A DNA stretch of 64,000 bases from Hoplostethus atlanticus (GCA_034670405.1 JAXDDX010000035.1:2303001-2367000); one strand, 5' to 3'. Counted from the first letter of the stretch, positions 37,134 through 49,328 are shown. Made by a program: numbers and translations. Notes: generated by a model not told the origin, from the sequence alone.

Positions 37134-39006
37134 ATAATCTCCTATTGTATCATTGCATTGTTACTATATAGGGATTTATAGTGTTGATGTCCTATTTTTA
37201 TAGTATCCTTATGAAAAATATTATAGGATTAATGTAGCTGTTTCTCATAAGGGACTGTAGATCCAGTATAATTGTGTGTAGAAAGCGAGTCTATTATTTT
37301 AAGACCACATCAGTGTCTGCATACTGTATTTTGAAGATATGGGGGGCTCCACTTTCATAGATGACATACTCTTTTTACAGATTCCTGTCCATTCACTGTC
37401 AAGGTCCCTAAAATTATGTTTTCTTCGTTATTCATCTAAGAGTTGGAATTAGACCGTACTGTAGCTTCCAGTGTTGACCACAAATGCAGTAGCTAATGAG
37501 TTGTGAGGACTAGAATTTAGAAATACTCATGAAAAAAAGAGAATGGGTGTTGATGCTTGTTTGGCTAATTTTACCATTGGAGGAAAGACATTTTATTCTG
37601 GGAGGACGTTGTGGTACTGCTACCACAGCTATCTGTATAATGGACGATTGCTTCACCACTCAGCCATAGGCATGCACTCCCTTGAGCCATATTCCTGTCT
37701 TTATTGTCCTTTATACAGAAAATAGAGTCTATATCTAATATTCAATGGACCAACTGAATGAGTGTGTCTAAAAACCTTCAAGCTCTAACTCTAAGCCACG
37801 TTTCACTTAACTGTGTCATGTATATTCCAGGCTTCTCTTGGTTTATTTTGCAGTGTGGTCCACCTTCTGTATGCTGCAAATCTTGCCAATGTGGCAATCG
37901 GCACTATTGTATGAGTGATGCTGTTTGGAATGCATTGAAGTGTATTGTAGTGATTGTATATATTGATTGTATATATCCCCACCCTTCTCCACCCCACCAA
38001 CAATCCCCCAGTCTTTCAAACCAAAACATTTTCACAGTGACCAAAATGTAAAAAAAATAGCACAAACGCACAAATCAGACAGAGGTTGGAGTTTTGCCAC
38101 AGAAAACAAAACGTTAATTGCCACCCTATGTATGAAGTATGCACTTGGTTGACTTACTCCCACCTCTCTCCCTGTCTGAATTTCACCTCTGAGAGCAGAC
38201 AGTTTGGCTTGTAATATCAACAGCCCACAGACCCCCTTGGCTCTTCTTGACATCCCTGTGGGGCTATTCATAGCAATGGCTTCACTTAATCATCACTGTA
38301 GCTCTGATAGAGGTGGTATTGTTCAAACATACTAAGCTCATGTGAATATCTGGGGTGGCGGTAAATCATAGAATTATTCAGTAGTTGAGTTTATCATTCA
38401 TGCTATTTGAAACCATTTTTTAAATTCTCCAATCAAACATTTGTTTCTGGTTGTTCCCTTTTCTTTGACTTGGGCAAACATAGGTAGGAATTTGAAGTTA
38501 TGCAACTGTGGCCACAGATCTTCAGTTAAAGGGCTAAAGTGGATTTTATGTATCAGAACCCAATCCACATTCAGAAAGATACTGTGCCAATGCAGCAACT
38601 GGTATGGTAAGCTTACCTCCAGAAATCTTCCCTGCTTTACAACTGTAACTACAACTCAACTACAGCGATGTGATTAAATCCAATTGCCTCTGCTCCTTCA
38701 GAATTTCTACGTGCCATTTTTGTCTCCCTGTATTTTTCTATGCATGTTCCATGCCTCTGCTAATTGCAGGCTATGAACCCACAAAGAGCAATTTCGACTC
38801 AGTAGGGGAAGCAAAAGAAAGGGAAGAGAACTACTCTAGCTCTAGCAATGACTCAGCTTTGAAGCTTCTTATTAATCTACCTTTCCAATATGCCACATTT
38901 TTGTGCGCCAACATAAACTTGATTACTACCTGTGGTTGCCAATACTAATGAAGGGGAACATAATTATATAAATCTGAGTTGGACTTGCATTTTAAGCTCT
39001 CTAGAA

Positions 39007-39211
39007 CAGGGGAGGGCAGTCATGTGTTATGGTGGCCTGAGAGTCTACAGGTTTTCACTCCAAACAAACACTACACCAGGTGATTTCACTGAGTAGCACA
39101 CCTTCAACCAGAGAGGAGGAACTATTCTGTGAAATCACCTGGTGTAGTGTTTGGTTGGAGTGAAAACGTGCTTACTCTCAGCCCTGCATGGCACATGGTT
39201 GCTCACCCCTG
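39007..39211. mobile_element. hAT-type MITE, palindromic
   Basis: Begins CAGGGGAGGGCA and ends CTCACCCCTG. Inside, GGTTTTCACTCCAAACAAAC is mirrored by GTTTGGTTGGAGTGAAAACG, and CACCAGGTGATTTCAC by GTGAAATCACCTGGTG. The 205-bp element could fold almost end to end. It is related to the element at 3338-3534 (both share TTTTCACTCCAA, GATTTCAC and ACACCTTCAA-like blocks). The flanking 8 bp match only at about 5 positions, so this insertion looks older or its target duplication has decayed. Confidence 0.8.
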
Positions 39212-39973
39212 TTGTAGAGATATTACTTTTGAATTCAACAGGGCATAAGGATGTAAAAAAGGATGTATACTCTCTGAATTATTTTGTCCTCTTCTGAACT
39301 GTCGGTTAAATGAGAGGCCACACCTCTAATTCAACTCCACACAGTGATCTGCATTTCATATTTATTCTATGAATGCATTCAGCAATGAGATGGCCAGCTA
39401 TGCGCTGTTGTGAGCAGCTTCCTCACATGAGGAGGCCAATCTGGCAGCATCTGTTTCAGGATAACCCAGGATTTTGGTGGGAAGGGTGGAGGGAAAGGTC
39501 AGGGAGGGTGTAGGAGGCCTGTCATTTCCCTTCGTTCTGCTTCTTAGAGCATGCCAGACGGCTCACTAAACCCTGAGCTGTCAGTCGCCATCCTGCTTAT
39601 GCAGCATGATTTAAGGAGCATGTCCTGTGTAACAGAAGCTTTCACTTAAAGCTCCAATCTATGATTGCAGTACACAGACAGTGAGGGCCTAACTTTGTTT
39701 CTAGACCAATGTTTTTTTAATGGATTTTTTTTTGTCCAGTTCAGTTTGAAATTGACTGACCATTTTGTTGTGACAGCTAAACATGGGTTTCACAAGTACG
39801 TTTAAGTGGTAAAAGGGTTGTTTACCTTTTGTAATGTTTTCATCTAAAAGTGAATGAACATAGGTGAATCCATCCAAAATGTATATCTTTAAAGTCACAA
39901 AGAAAGAGGATCTTGGGATAGGACATAACCCAGGGAGGGACAGTTCAAAAGTTCAAAAAATCTTTGTGCATAA

Positions 39974-40012
39974 TTTTGGGGTGTCCAGTTTTCAGGGGTG
40001 GACACCCCAAAA
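39974..40012. other. perfect 14-bp hairpin
   Basis: TTTTGGGGTGTCCA and TGGACACCCCAAAA pair without mismatch around an 11-nt loop. No coding context; possibly the core of a small decayed MITE. Confidence 0.6.
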
Positions 40013-40466
40013 ATGAACCACCGTGTCACTTTGACAGCTGTGAAATTTGAGGTTTTATGCACACCTACTGGTACACCATGAAGTAACACTAAAAATACTT
40101 GCCAGCAAGTAAAAGTAATGGGATTTTGATATAAATATATGAGAACATGCACCTATTTAACAATAAATACCCCAAAATATATATTTTTTTTTTCATTTCA
40201 TTGTGTTTCATTGTCCACTCCTGTGGCTGAGCTCTGATTTATTACTTGGATGAAAGCAGCTGCATACCATGTTGGCATTACCTGCTTGATTGAGCGTGTC
40301 GTCACCTCCAGAGACAGCTCTCACTGGAGACAGATGGACATATCATAGTTGTTGCCAGCCTTTATTCACTTCAAATACAGAGTCCTCTTACTGTAACTAC
40401 ATTCATATGGTTGAGTCATCGACAACACTGTAAACTAACAAAGTTTTTCATCCGGTCTTGTTTCAG

Positions 40467-40617
40467 TTGGGATGAGAGCAGCTCCATCAGCAGTGGGCTC
40501 AGCGATGGCGATGGTGAAGGCTCGGACAACCTCAGTTCAGAGGAGTTTAATGCCAGCTCCTCCCTTAACTCTCTCCCTACCACACCCCTGGGATCCAGAC
40601 GCAACTCTTCTGTTATG
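40467..40617 (+). CDS. nav1: nav1 exon 4 (residues 399-449)
   Basis: Reads WDESSSISSGLSDGDGEGSD, then NLSSEEFNASSSLNSLP and SRRNSSVM. It matches the NAV WDESSSISSGLSD block. Acidic and Ser-rich; RRNSS is a basophilic-kinase-like site. Acceptor TTTCAG; the donor follows ATG directly (ATG-GTGAGT), phase 0. Confidence 0.95.
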
Positions 40618-41488
40618 GTGAGTTCACAACTGATCTGTAATACAACAAGTGGAAAAGTTGTAAAAGCAGTAATGACGACTGCAGTTTGGTATCTTTATCT
40701 GAACAAAAAATAAATACTGGCCTCTCATGGCGTGTGACTGTGTGATTCACTATGTATTCTGTACACTATGTATGTATTCAGTAACAAAGGTACCAAAACA
40801 CAATGACGCCACAGACCTCAACAGTGTCATTGAAGTGAAAAAAGGATAAACACGATCTGTCATAATGCAAAAATGGAAATTTCATTTGTATTTGTAGCAA
40901 ATTTGTTCTATGTTCACCTTGTGTCTGTAGTGGTCACCACCTTATCCACAGGTGAAATTCGACTACTTTTTGTATTTACTGTGACAATACAGGATTCTCC
41001 CTGAGATGGAATCATTACTGCTACTTGGTGAGCCATCTGTGGCTCTATATTACATTAAAAGGGAGGGTGCCAAGACGCAGCATGCCCAATTTTATCCTCA
41101 GTGCTATCTCCTCAATGCACCACATGATAGTCTGTTACTTACAGAACGGTTCTCTTGAAGCTATGCTCTGCTTTCCTCTATTCATGTTGTGAATGTGTCT
41201 TTTTAATGCATTATATAGGCTAATATATTGATTCTCCTCTGAATGTGTTAAAGCCATAAACACAGGTTTTCCCTTTTTTTTCCTTTTGTTCAGCCTTCCT
41301 CAGTGAATATGTTTTTTCTTGGTACATATCAGCCTATCCCTCATTCCTTCCCACTGGAATGCAGACGCTTAGATGAGACAAAGATTACAGAGAATATCCA
41401 CACAGTCTGTTCCACAGATAACACAGGCCATGTCTGAGACAGCACTGATGGTAAGCCACACTGTGCCTCTTCCTGCCTCTGTCCCCAG
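40618..41488. other. nav1: nav1 intron 4
   Basis: 870 nt, with no exon or recognisable repeat. Confidence 0.85.
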
Positions 41489-41792
41489 CTCCGCACCGAT
41501 GCAGAGAAGCGTTCCCTGGTGGAAAGTGGCCTATCTTGGTACAGTGAGGATGGCAAAGTGAGTCGCAAACTAGATGGTGGCAGCTACGACACAGGGAGCC
41601 TCAAGACGGAGACCCCAAGCAAGTGGAGAAAGAAGCCCCCACTGGCCGTCAGTGAAGATTCAGGGGGTAAAGGAGAACTGAGGAAGCCTCAGAGCCTGGG
41701 TCAGCCAGGGAGTTTCAAGAAGGGACGCAATCCTCCTGTGGGTGTGACCTCCCCCATCACCCACACCTCTCAGAGCATGCTGAGAGTTGCAG
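41489..41792 (+). CDS. nav1: nav1 exon 5 (residues 450-551)
   Basis: Begins LRTDAEKRSLVESGLSWYSE, closely matching vertebrate NAV1 (LRTDSEKRSLAESGLSW). Further on: YDTGSLKTETPSKWRKKPP, LRKPQSLGQPGSFKKGR and PVGVTSPITHTSQSML. Basic, Pro/Ser-rich and probably disordered. Acceptor GTCCCCAG, donor GCAG-GTGAAA, phase 1. Confidence 0.95.
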
Positions 41793-43076
41793 GTGAAATC
41801 TGATAACATATACATACCCTCTATCTGTCTGTTAGTCTCTCTGTCTGCCTATCTCTCACAGTTGTTGTCTGTTATTCTTCTCCTTAAGGAATTGGGTGGA
41901 TTTCTGCAATTGTTAACTTGTTTCAACTAAGGAAGCTAGGCCATTTATTATCTCTTGGTACGTGTAATCCAAATGTAAAACAGAACCTGTTTGTAGAATA
42001 GCTGAGGCGGATATCTGCTTGGTGTCAAAAGAAATGTAGAGGTACACCCGTTGGCTTAAGCCAGGTTTTGATTTGCAGCTCTGCACAGCATACTGGAAAA
42101 AATGCAGCATAAAATAGATTTCATTGAAAAGGTCTGTGTGTAAACCTAAAGCCATGTTTCTTCTATTATCTTAGAGAAAAGCCTGTTATATGTCTTTGTA
42201 GAGACAGTGAGTCTGCCATCTCTAGCAACCAATCATGTTTTGTTTTGATGTCCTTTAATCTCCAACCATACATGCTATAATTAAATAATAGGTGAGTAAG
42301 TGAGTACCAAAATAAAGTTTAATTTCCTGGCTGATGCATTTTTATTACAATGCCGTTAAGTTTCTTTCTTCATTTAAACAAATAGAAGTGATTAAAAGGA
42401 GATCTGATTGTATGTATTTTGGCTGCGATCTGATGGGAAAAACTTTCTTTAAGCTGGTATTGGCATAGTGCCTTTTTTAGGCTTGTTCTAGGTTTACTTG
42501 AGGATGACTGAAGTGGACAACTGAGTTGAGTCTGCTTTTACACTTTTAACTAGAGCTTAACCTTATATGTAACCCTAAGCAAATCAATTAAAACGTAAAC
42601 TATTAGGTTACTCTAGCTCCCTCCATCAATCCCTCAACCTCCATATCTATGCTGAAAATATTCACAGTGATCAGCACAGATCATATTTCAAATGAGTATG
42701 TCACGGACATATATCATATGATATGGATAAAAGAGTTGAATTTTGGATACAGCCCTTTTTAGACGCAGATACGTTCTATCAGAGAGTCATTCTTAGTGAG
42801 TCATTCTGCACGTCATGGGCACATGAAAGGTCTCTAAGTAAATACAGATGTTTCTTGCTTATATGTTGTCTCTGCTCTAATGACTTGAATGATATACATA
42901 ATACTCTTATGTGAGTAAATCTAGTTAGAGAATAATGATGATGCTTGACTGTACTGATTATCCATTCCAATTTTACACATAATGATGTCATCAATCATTT
43001 CACTGGTGGTGTTGTCACTTTATGTTGGCATATATGTTATTGTCAAAGTCCACCATGTCTTTCTTTCTTTGTACAG
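41793..43076. other. nav1: nav1 intron 5
   Basis: 1.3 kb with no supported exon and no clear repeat. The right end is a CTTTCTTTCTTTGTACAG polypyrimidine tract. Confidence 0.85.
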
Positions 43077-43824
43077 CGCTTAAAAGTGAGAAGCCATTGG
43101 ATAAATCCAAGATGTCCGTCAAAACCGCTGGTCTACAACGGTCTCGGTCCGATGCCGGAAGGGATCATCAAGGAGAGCACCGCAAACCCCCATCAGGTTT
43201 AGTTAAGCCCACTGCTGGAGCCTCCTTTGGCTACAAGAAACCACCCCCAGCCACTGGTACTGCCACTGTTATGACAGCAGGGGGCATCACCATCTCCAGT
43301 GGCTTTGCCACTGTGGGTAAAACCCCCAAGTCATCTGGCATCCCTGTGAAGCCTATGGGAGGAGGAGCACCTTCAGGTCGCAAGAACAGCTTTGATGCCA
43401 GTAGTGAGCAAGGCTTCCTGGGCCCCAATGCCCGTAACAGCATTCAGTACCGCAGCCTGCCCCGCCCAGCCAAATCAAGCACGCTCAGTGTGATTGGTCG
43501 CCCTGCATGTCGACCCATCAGCGGTACCATTGATCCCAGTCTGCTGAGCTTGAAACCTATAACCATGGCCTCCACAAGCCCTAGAGTGAAAGATCCCAGT
43601 AGTTGCAGCAGTAAGATGGCTAATCGAACCAGCACAGGCCCTGTGAACCAGACGGACAGGGAGAAGGAGAAGGAGAGAGCCAAGGCCAAAGCTGTGGTTG
43701 CTGACATAGACTGTTGTTCTCTGAAAGGACAAGAGTCCACAGGAGAATCTGCTGTGAAACTGCACGGCCTGCGACGAACCAGTAGCAGCAAATACCCTGA
43801 GCTATCATCACCCACCACACCAAG
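43077..43824 (+). CDS. nav1: nav1 exon 6 (residues 551-800)
   Basis: The longest internal coding exon (748 nt). Conserved blocks: GLQRSRSDAGRDH, SFGYKKPPPATGTATVM, TPKSSGIPVKP (SGIP at 637-640, an SxIP EB-binding pattern), IQYRSLPRPAKSS, IDPSLLSLKP, and VNQTDREKEKERAKAKAVV. This region corresponds to the basic Ser/Pro-rich microtubule-interacting part of NAV proteins. The donor is CAAG-GTTTCA, weaker than most in this gene; the terminal AG makes Arg with the next exon's G. Confidence 0.95.
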
Positions 43825-44165
43825 GTTTCAAACATTTAAATGTTGCTTCTAAATGAACAGAGAAAAAGAAAGAAAAACACTCAAAACACGCACATGCATG
43901 TCTCCTATCAACATTGGTCTCTGGGTGATGAGTTTTAAATTAGACCAATTTTTAATCTACTTATATAAATAAGCTTTTGTAAGACTGCTCAATGCTGTTC
44001 AGCAATTTACAAAAACACAACAGCAACAAAACTTATTCTAGATACTGTATCTTGCACTCATCCCTTATTCATGATTCTTTGAGTTGGTCTGTGCAGCATG
44101 TCTCAGGACTTACCCTTGTTCCTGTACCTTATTTTGACATTCTGTTTCTCATGTCTAATTCATAG
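43825..44165. other. nav1: nav1 intron 6
   Basis: 341 nt; nothing else seen. Confidence 0.9.
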
Positions 44166-44582
44166 GATGCTGAACAGTAAGTCTCTTGGGCGTCCTCCCA
44201 GCTTGGCTCACCTGGACAAGGTCAATTCCAACAGCCTTGACTCCTGTGTGACCATCCAGGATCTCCCGCCCAAAGTCCCCCCATACTCCAAGCTGCAGGA
44301 CCTGGCTGGGTCCCGCACTGCCCCCCGCCTCACCCCCAGCCCTGCCCCTGTCCTTCACATTAATTCCCCTGGGTCGTACACCAATGAGAGCCTGAGCCTG
44401 AGTGCATCACCCCTGCTCTACCCCAAGCTGTCCGGCATGCACCGCAGCATGGAGTCCCTGCCCCTACAGATGAGTGTGCCTTCCAGTGGGAGGTTTATCA
44501 GGGTAGAGACACACGACAAGGAGGAGAGGGGCACAGGAACTTGGGGGGCGGGGAGCAGGACATCCCTCAACCTCCCAGATAG
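44166..44582 (+). CDS. nav1: nav1 exon 7 (residues 800-939)
   Basis: Reads RMLNSKSLGRPPSLAHLDKV, NSNSLDSC, LTPSPAPVLHINS, and LYPKLSGMHRSMESLPLQMS. These match mammalian PPSLANLDKVNSNSLD, FTPSPAPILNINS and MYPKLSGLHRSMESL. Disordered, Pro/Ser-rich. Acceptor TTCATAG. The donor is AG-GTAGTC, and without splicing the frame would stop at once. Confidence 0.95.
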
Positions 44583-44697
44583 GTAGTCTAAAGAATTTTC
44601 TTGTGCACAGGATGCCCACAATACTATTTTTATAACCAATTATTGTGTCGTGTTTGATTATTCTATTTTCATGACGTTTTTCTTCTCTTCTTAATAG

Positions 44698-44739
44698 CTT
44701 ACAAACGGACAGGAACACCTTGCCGAAGAAAGGCTTAGA
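44698..44739 (+). CDS. nav1: nav1 exon 8 (residues 939-953, 42 nt)
   Basis: A 42-nt exon encoding SLQTDRNTLPKKGL. DRNTLPKKGL is identical in all NAV paralogues. Acceptor TTAATAG, donor TTAGA-GTATGT. Its small size and weak donor would let it be missed by frame-based methods; phases on both sides fit. Confidence 0.95.
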
Positions 44740-44841
44740 GTATGTCAAGACTTTGGGATTGTTACTAGAACATGTATTTTAAGTCTTACATTGTGACGGA
44801 TCTTCATGGTTTGAAATTTAATATTCCCTCTTTTGTCTCAG

Positions 44842-44999
44842 TCGCTATGGTTCTAGCCTGTCAGAGAGTGAAGGCAAACAGGGAAGGCGCCACTCCCACA
44901 CCATAGTCTGTATGACAGAGAGTGATAGCCCCCCTCAGCTGCCTTCTCCCACCCGCACACTCCACCCCTCCTCTGCCAAGGCTCCTCTCACCAACGTGG
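44842..44999 (+). CDS. nav1: nav1 exon 9 (residues 953-1006)
   Basis: Reads DRYGSSLSESEGKQGRRHSH, then TIVCMTESDSPPQLPSPTRT. It matches mammalian RRHSHTIGGLPESDDQSELPSPP. Acceptor GTCTCAG, donor GTGG-GTGAGT, phase 1. Too short for a simple frame search. Confidence 0.93.
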
Positions 45000-45557
45000 G
45001 TGAGTCTGCTTATTCCACCGACTGCCAAGTTCTAAATTCATTCCCTGTATGAGCTATGAAACTAATGAGACTTCAAATCCTTGATAAACCAGATTAATGA
45101 GAACGGGCATATTCACATTTAGACACCTCGTAGTCACTACAGTGAAGGAGAATGTACAATTAGCTTTCTGCAGTTAGGTAATACCATGTTGACACAGTTT
45201 GTCAATAATAGATCCAATCATATCTGAAGTGGTATACAATTTTTATAGTATCAGATTTGACTTTTTGAAATATGATGATCCCTCATTGGCTGCAAATCTG
45301 AAATATGCTGGAGATAGAGGCAATGAGGGGTCAAGTCAGGCTATATTTATCAGTTGGACTGTTGTGGAACCTTAGTGTCTTCTTACACTGAGTCATCAGA
45401 ATAAGGTGCCCTACCTAGAGAGAGTGTGTGGGTGTGGGTGTCGGGTTTGTGTGTGTGTGTTTGCATGTGTGCGTGAATGCTCCTCTACAGCTCTTTATCC
45501 TGATATTATATCCATGCCATTATATCCATTATATCCTGAACCTTTCTCTCCTCATAG
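45000..45557. other. nav1: nav1 intron 9
   Basis: 558 nt with a GTGTGTG-rich tract near 45422-45470; no exon. Confidence 0.9.
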
Positions 45558-45731
45558 TTGCCCCAATTTCGAGTGGCACCCCCAGGATAACTCGATCAAA
45601 CAGCATAGGCCCCCCCAACGACTCAGCCTACGATCTCTATGGGTCCTCACCTCCCGGCAGCAGTATGTCCCTGGCTGACCGGCCCAAAAGCATGATGCGA
45701 TCTGGGTCTTTCCGTGAACCCGGGGATGATG
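45558..45731 (+). CDS. nav1: nav1 exon 10 (residues 1006-1064)
   Basis: Reads APISSGTPRITRSNSIGPPN, AYDLYG, MSLADRPKSMMRSGSFREPG. It matches TPRITRSNSIP, FELYSGS and SLAERPKGMIRSGSFRDP in mammalian NAV1. RSNS and RSGS are conserved phosphosite-like motifs. Acceptor CTCATAG, donor GATG-GTGAGC. Confidence 0.95.
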
Positions 45732-46178
45732 GTGAGCCTGCTCAGCAAACCCTGATGGTCTGAGATAAAACAAAGCGATCTGCTTATACTGCACGCAATC
45801 TGTCAAGCCAGATGTCAGAAAGGCTTGTTTTCTTGAACGGGGAAATGAGAGTCTGGGTGCCTCCATTTTAGATTAGAAATGAGTTATATTATGACTTAAT
45901 GAGCTGACCTAGTTTTCTTTTTAGTTTGGTTTGAGGTATTTCTTTGTCTTAAGTGTTGTCAGCAGTAATATATGATGGTACAGCATGGTCATCTTTTCCT
46001 CTAGCTACCTAATTTACACAGTACTGTAGTTATGTACTGATGACATATGGTATGGCAGAAATTGCTGGAAAAGATAAAATGTTGGTTAACAGCATTTTTG
46101 AAGTATAAACATGGTGACTTCAAATATTAAGTCAATATGTTTTTACAATCCTCTCTTTCTCCATCTCTCTTTTTTAAG
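45732..46178. other. nav1: nav1 intron 10
   Basis: 447 nt, AT-rich; nothing else seen. Confidence 0.9.
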
Positions 46179-46231
46179 TGCATGGCTCTGTACTCTCTTT
46201 GGCATCTAATGCTTCATCAAACTATTCCTCG
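46179..46231 (+). CDS. nav1: nav1 exon 11 (residues 1064-1081)
   Basis: A 53-nt exon reading VHGSVLSLASNASSNYSS, matching mammalian VHGSVLSLASSASSTYSS. A CT-rich tract and TTTTTAAG precede it; the donor is TCG-GTGAGT, phase 0. Confidence 0.95.
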
Positions 46232-46944
46232 GTGAGTAGACACAGTCATTTCATGTGAAATTATTGGATTTGTCATTTCTGTTGTTGTTACTGTTGCTGG
46301 AGTTTGGTGCTTTGCCTCAGGGCATGCTGTTTTCTTCAAAATAAAAAAATATTTATGATCTAAATTTCCTTGAGTTCCCCATAGAGGAAAATAGAGTATA
46401 ATAATTTTTAAATTCTCTTGTTATTGCTGAGCTTTCACTGTGCCAATTCAGGGAAATCAGATTAATTATTTGAGTGATTTTCAGTTGTCATCTTCGGTGC
46501 AGCTGAAACACACAGCAAGAATCCCCCAAAAATGCAGTTTGCATCATTTGGCCATCACAGCTTTTTGGGGCCTCGGTTTTTGATTATAAACTGTAGTGTT
46601 TCGTATGATTTCTTTCACCTCTGAGGTTTTTGTATGCAGACGAAGCTTACACGTACAGTATCTATTTGTGTTTACCTTTATTTTAGCAGGATAATTTACG
46701 TTACATTTCCTCATCTTTTGAATTAATTCTTACAAACCTCTATATGACTTTGTATCCAATGTAAGGGGTATTGGAAACTGCCTTTGGACTGCTATCCAAT
46801 ACACAAACCAACCTTATATTACATTAGAAGACTTGAAGGATGACTTACCCTGTCTAGCTAGTTCTCTTAACTGCCCCTAAAGTTAATGCTATACGCTATT
46901 CCTCTCTATTGTTTGTTTATTTGCCTCCACCATGCTTTCGTTAG
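46232..46944. other. nav1: nav1 intron 11
   Basis: 713 nt; no exon or repeat recognised. Confidence 0.85.
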
Positions 46945-46968
46945 ACTGAGGAGAGGATGCAAGGGGAG
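46945..46968 (+). CDS. nav1: nav1 exon 12, 24-nt microexon (residues 1082-1089)
   Basis: Eight codons, TEERMQGE, matching mammalian AEERMQSE just before the central coiled coil. Acceptor TTCGTTAG, donor GGGGAG-GTAAGG, phase 0 on both sides, so skipping would keep the frame. Confidence 0.9.
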
Positions 46969-47658
46969 GTAAGGCTAACATGCTTTACTCTTCAACTCAG
47001 CCCTTGCCTTTCCTCTACACCATCTCTTATTTCCTATTCAAACTGCTCCATTCATCCAATCGTGTATTCAGTGTTCAGTGAAGTCTGACCATGGACCTTC
47101 ATCTCAGTTTACAACTGGTTTTAATTACCTTTTATCTCTAATATCCTCTGTCATTTGGCACCACCTGCTTCCATTCCATTTGTTTTCACACCTCGTAAAA
47201 TTCTCAATACCTGAAAGAAATTCTGGAAAATCCACTCTTCTTTCCATGTAAATATCCAACATGTTTCAGCTATACGCCCCTTTTGAGGTGTAATGACAGC
47301 AATAGTTCAACAGGACTCAATACATTAAATATTTAACATCTCGAACTATCACTATCATCTGATGCGCGTACAGCCAAGCATGTTGGTGAGATGATAAACA
47401 GTTTCTATTGGTTTTGAAAGAAGAGTGTATAATTTAACTTAAGCTTTATGGATAAATCATTTTCATATATTTTGAATGTGCATTCTCTCTGAGAGTTTAC
47501 CTAACGAAAACTTCTTAATGCAAACATATTCCATCACTGCATTATCATGATCAAAGCCTGCATTAACATCCTCATAATTCTGTGAACATTGCATTGCATT
47601 GGCTAAGGTGTACCACATTGGCCGTGTTGCTTCTTCTTACTTTGCAATCCTTTCACAG
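46969..47658. other. nav1: nav1 intron 12
   Basis: 690 nt; no exon or repeat recognised. Confidence 0.85.
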
Positions 47659-47736
47659 CAAATCCGCAAGTTGAGACGAGAGCTGGAGTCCTCCCAGGAA
47701 AAGGTTTCCAACTTGACCACCCAGCTCTCTGCTAAT
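47659..47736 (+). CDS. nav1: nav1 exon 13 (residues 1090-1115)
   Basis: Reads QIRKLRRELESSQEKVSNLT, then TQLSAN. It is nearly identical to mammalian NAV1 and has a clear heptad pattern (I, L, L, V, L), the start of the central coiled coil. Acceptor TTTCACAG, donor AAT-GTATGT, phase 0. Confidence 0.97.
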
Positions 47737-48787
47737 GTATGTATGCTGATGAATGCTTGTCTTTTGTCTCTCTACCTACCGTATGTCTTTAAGGTATTTT
47801 ATGATTGGAAAGCCTCTCGGACCTACTTTTGTGTTTTAACTTGTGATTGATAGTGCTAGACATGTCTGTCAGTGAAAGTTGCGCAATTTATCTTACATTT
47901 TGAAAGTGGGAACAATTCCCTCTTTGGCCTCTCTTTTAGTAAGCTAATTTCTTGATGTCTCTGTTGGAATAATGACAGATCTTCTGAGTGAGTGCGAATC
48001 CATCCAAAAAAATTAAATTAAACAGTCCCTGGGTAACAGACATTATTACAGAAATCCATTATTAGTAATTGAGTTTTCAATAGACAAATGAAGCAGTAGG
48101 TGTATCAGACAGCTAGCCTGCCTTCTGGAAATAGTGATAGTGTGAATAGATTTACTACTTTAAAACATTAACACACCAGTATTAGAATCATCTAAGCAAT
48201 CCTCACTGGCCAAAGAAAACAAGTATCACAGTAATACTTGGCATTGGCTGCCAATGCTTTCCTCTGGCTTCAGCCCTAAACCCCGGGAGTGAAGACAACC
48301 AGTCACAATACTTAGGAGGGATTTATCTCCCCATCAACCACAGGGGGCTTAGAGCATCCATGCCATTTTTTCAATGCTCTCGCTGTCCACTATCCGCTAT
48401 TGCTATACTCCTCCAGCTCTGTAATCCCCTAATAGACATGCATGTAATCTTAACCTGTAATACTCTTTTTTTTCTTTCTTTTTTCACCCTTCCTGCTTCA
48501 CCTGAGGAATTTCCTGTCCTTGCTTACTCAGTCTCACCCTACAGCTCCTAAATGCTCGATGCACGATACTACTTAACCGATAACCATTTTGCCAAATTGT
48601 TAACTCTTACGCAAAAATCATGATATCGTTTACCCTTTGCTTATATGTGATGTGACAATTTGCCAGTCATGTTCACTTGAATCTTGTTGCAATCACACTT
48701 AACAACAAATCCTGGTTCAATAGACGACCAATATGAATCACTTTGTGATGCCAATTTTCAACTATCAACTAGCCCGGGTGTGTTGAA

Positions 48788-48791
<4 letters not shown>

Positions 48792-48826
<35 letters not shown>
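48792..48826. repeat. (TG)n microsatellite
   Basis: About 17 TG units. Confidence 0.95.
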
Positions 48827-48833
<7 letters not shown>

Positions 48834-49230
48834 TATATGCTTGTATGAGGAGTGCGATCCCAGGCCTAACACCACTGTCCCTCTCTCCTACACTGTTGGC
48901 TGTATTGACTGCTGGACTCGCTGCTGCCCCCTGCCTGCCTTCCGCTGACCCACACCATTGGATGCTGGGTATAGCAGCTAGGCCAGGTTTGTTGGACTGT
49001 TGCTTCCAGAACCCTCTCCGTCGCTGTCGCATGATTCTGAGCGGACCTCAGGCTGATGAGTTGCTGTCAGAGATCCCTGTTTGGTTTGCTGTGTGGCACA
49101 GCCTGGCCTCAATACCTACCTTGAAGCATGTTGACCGTTCCCATTAGATCCGTAGGCCAAGAATATACTGTGCATCCTAACCTTTAACACCCACACCACA
49201 AAAATCCCAGCCCGGTTGATATATTTAATC

Positions 49231-49328
49231 ATTATTTGTCACAGCAAATTCTCCAATGGACCTCCATGTTGGCGCCAGCTGTGGTTGTTAGGAGATTTGT
49301 AACGCAACTGCAAAGCCTCTATAAATTC
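49231..49328. repeat. dispersed repeat, copy B
   Basis: Diverged copy of 2966-3065 in the same orientation. Shared core: ATTTGT-CACAGC, TTCTCCA-TGGACCT, GTTAGGAGATTTGT, CAACTGCAAAGCCTCTATAA-like. Confidence 0.6.

Larger units (their letters stand above)
27673..40466. other. nav1: nav1 intron 3 (12.8 kb)
   Basis: The largest intron. I see no coding exon. It contains CA tracts (29661-29681, 32779-32830), a non-LTR-tail-type repeat (35873-35963), a CGTTAC-type repeat fragment near 36525-36600, (GTATT)5 at 37109-37133, a palindromic hAT MITE (39007-39211) and a perfect 14-bp hairpin at 39974-40012. The 127-codon open frame at 36025-36408 has no splice borders or family resemblance. Long introns at this position may hold neural enhancers, but that is only inference. 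Confidence 0.8.

Noticed and set aside
48791-49147. 118-codon open frame starting in a (TG)n tract
   Set aside because: N-terminus is translated microsatellite (CVCVCV); no conservation seen.
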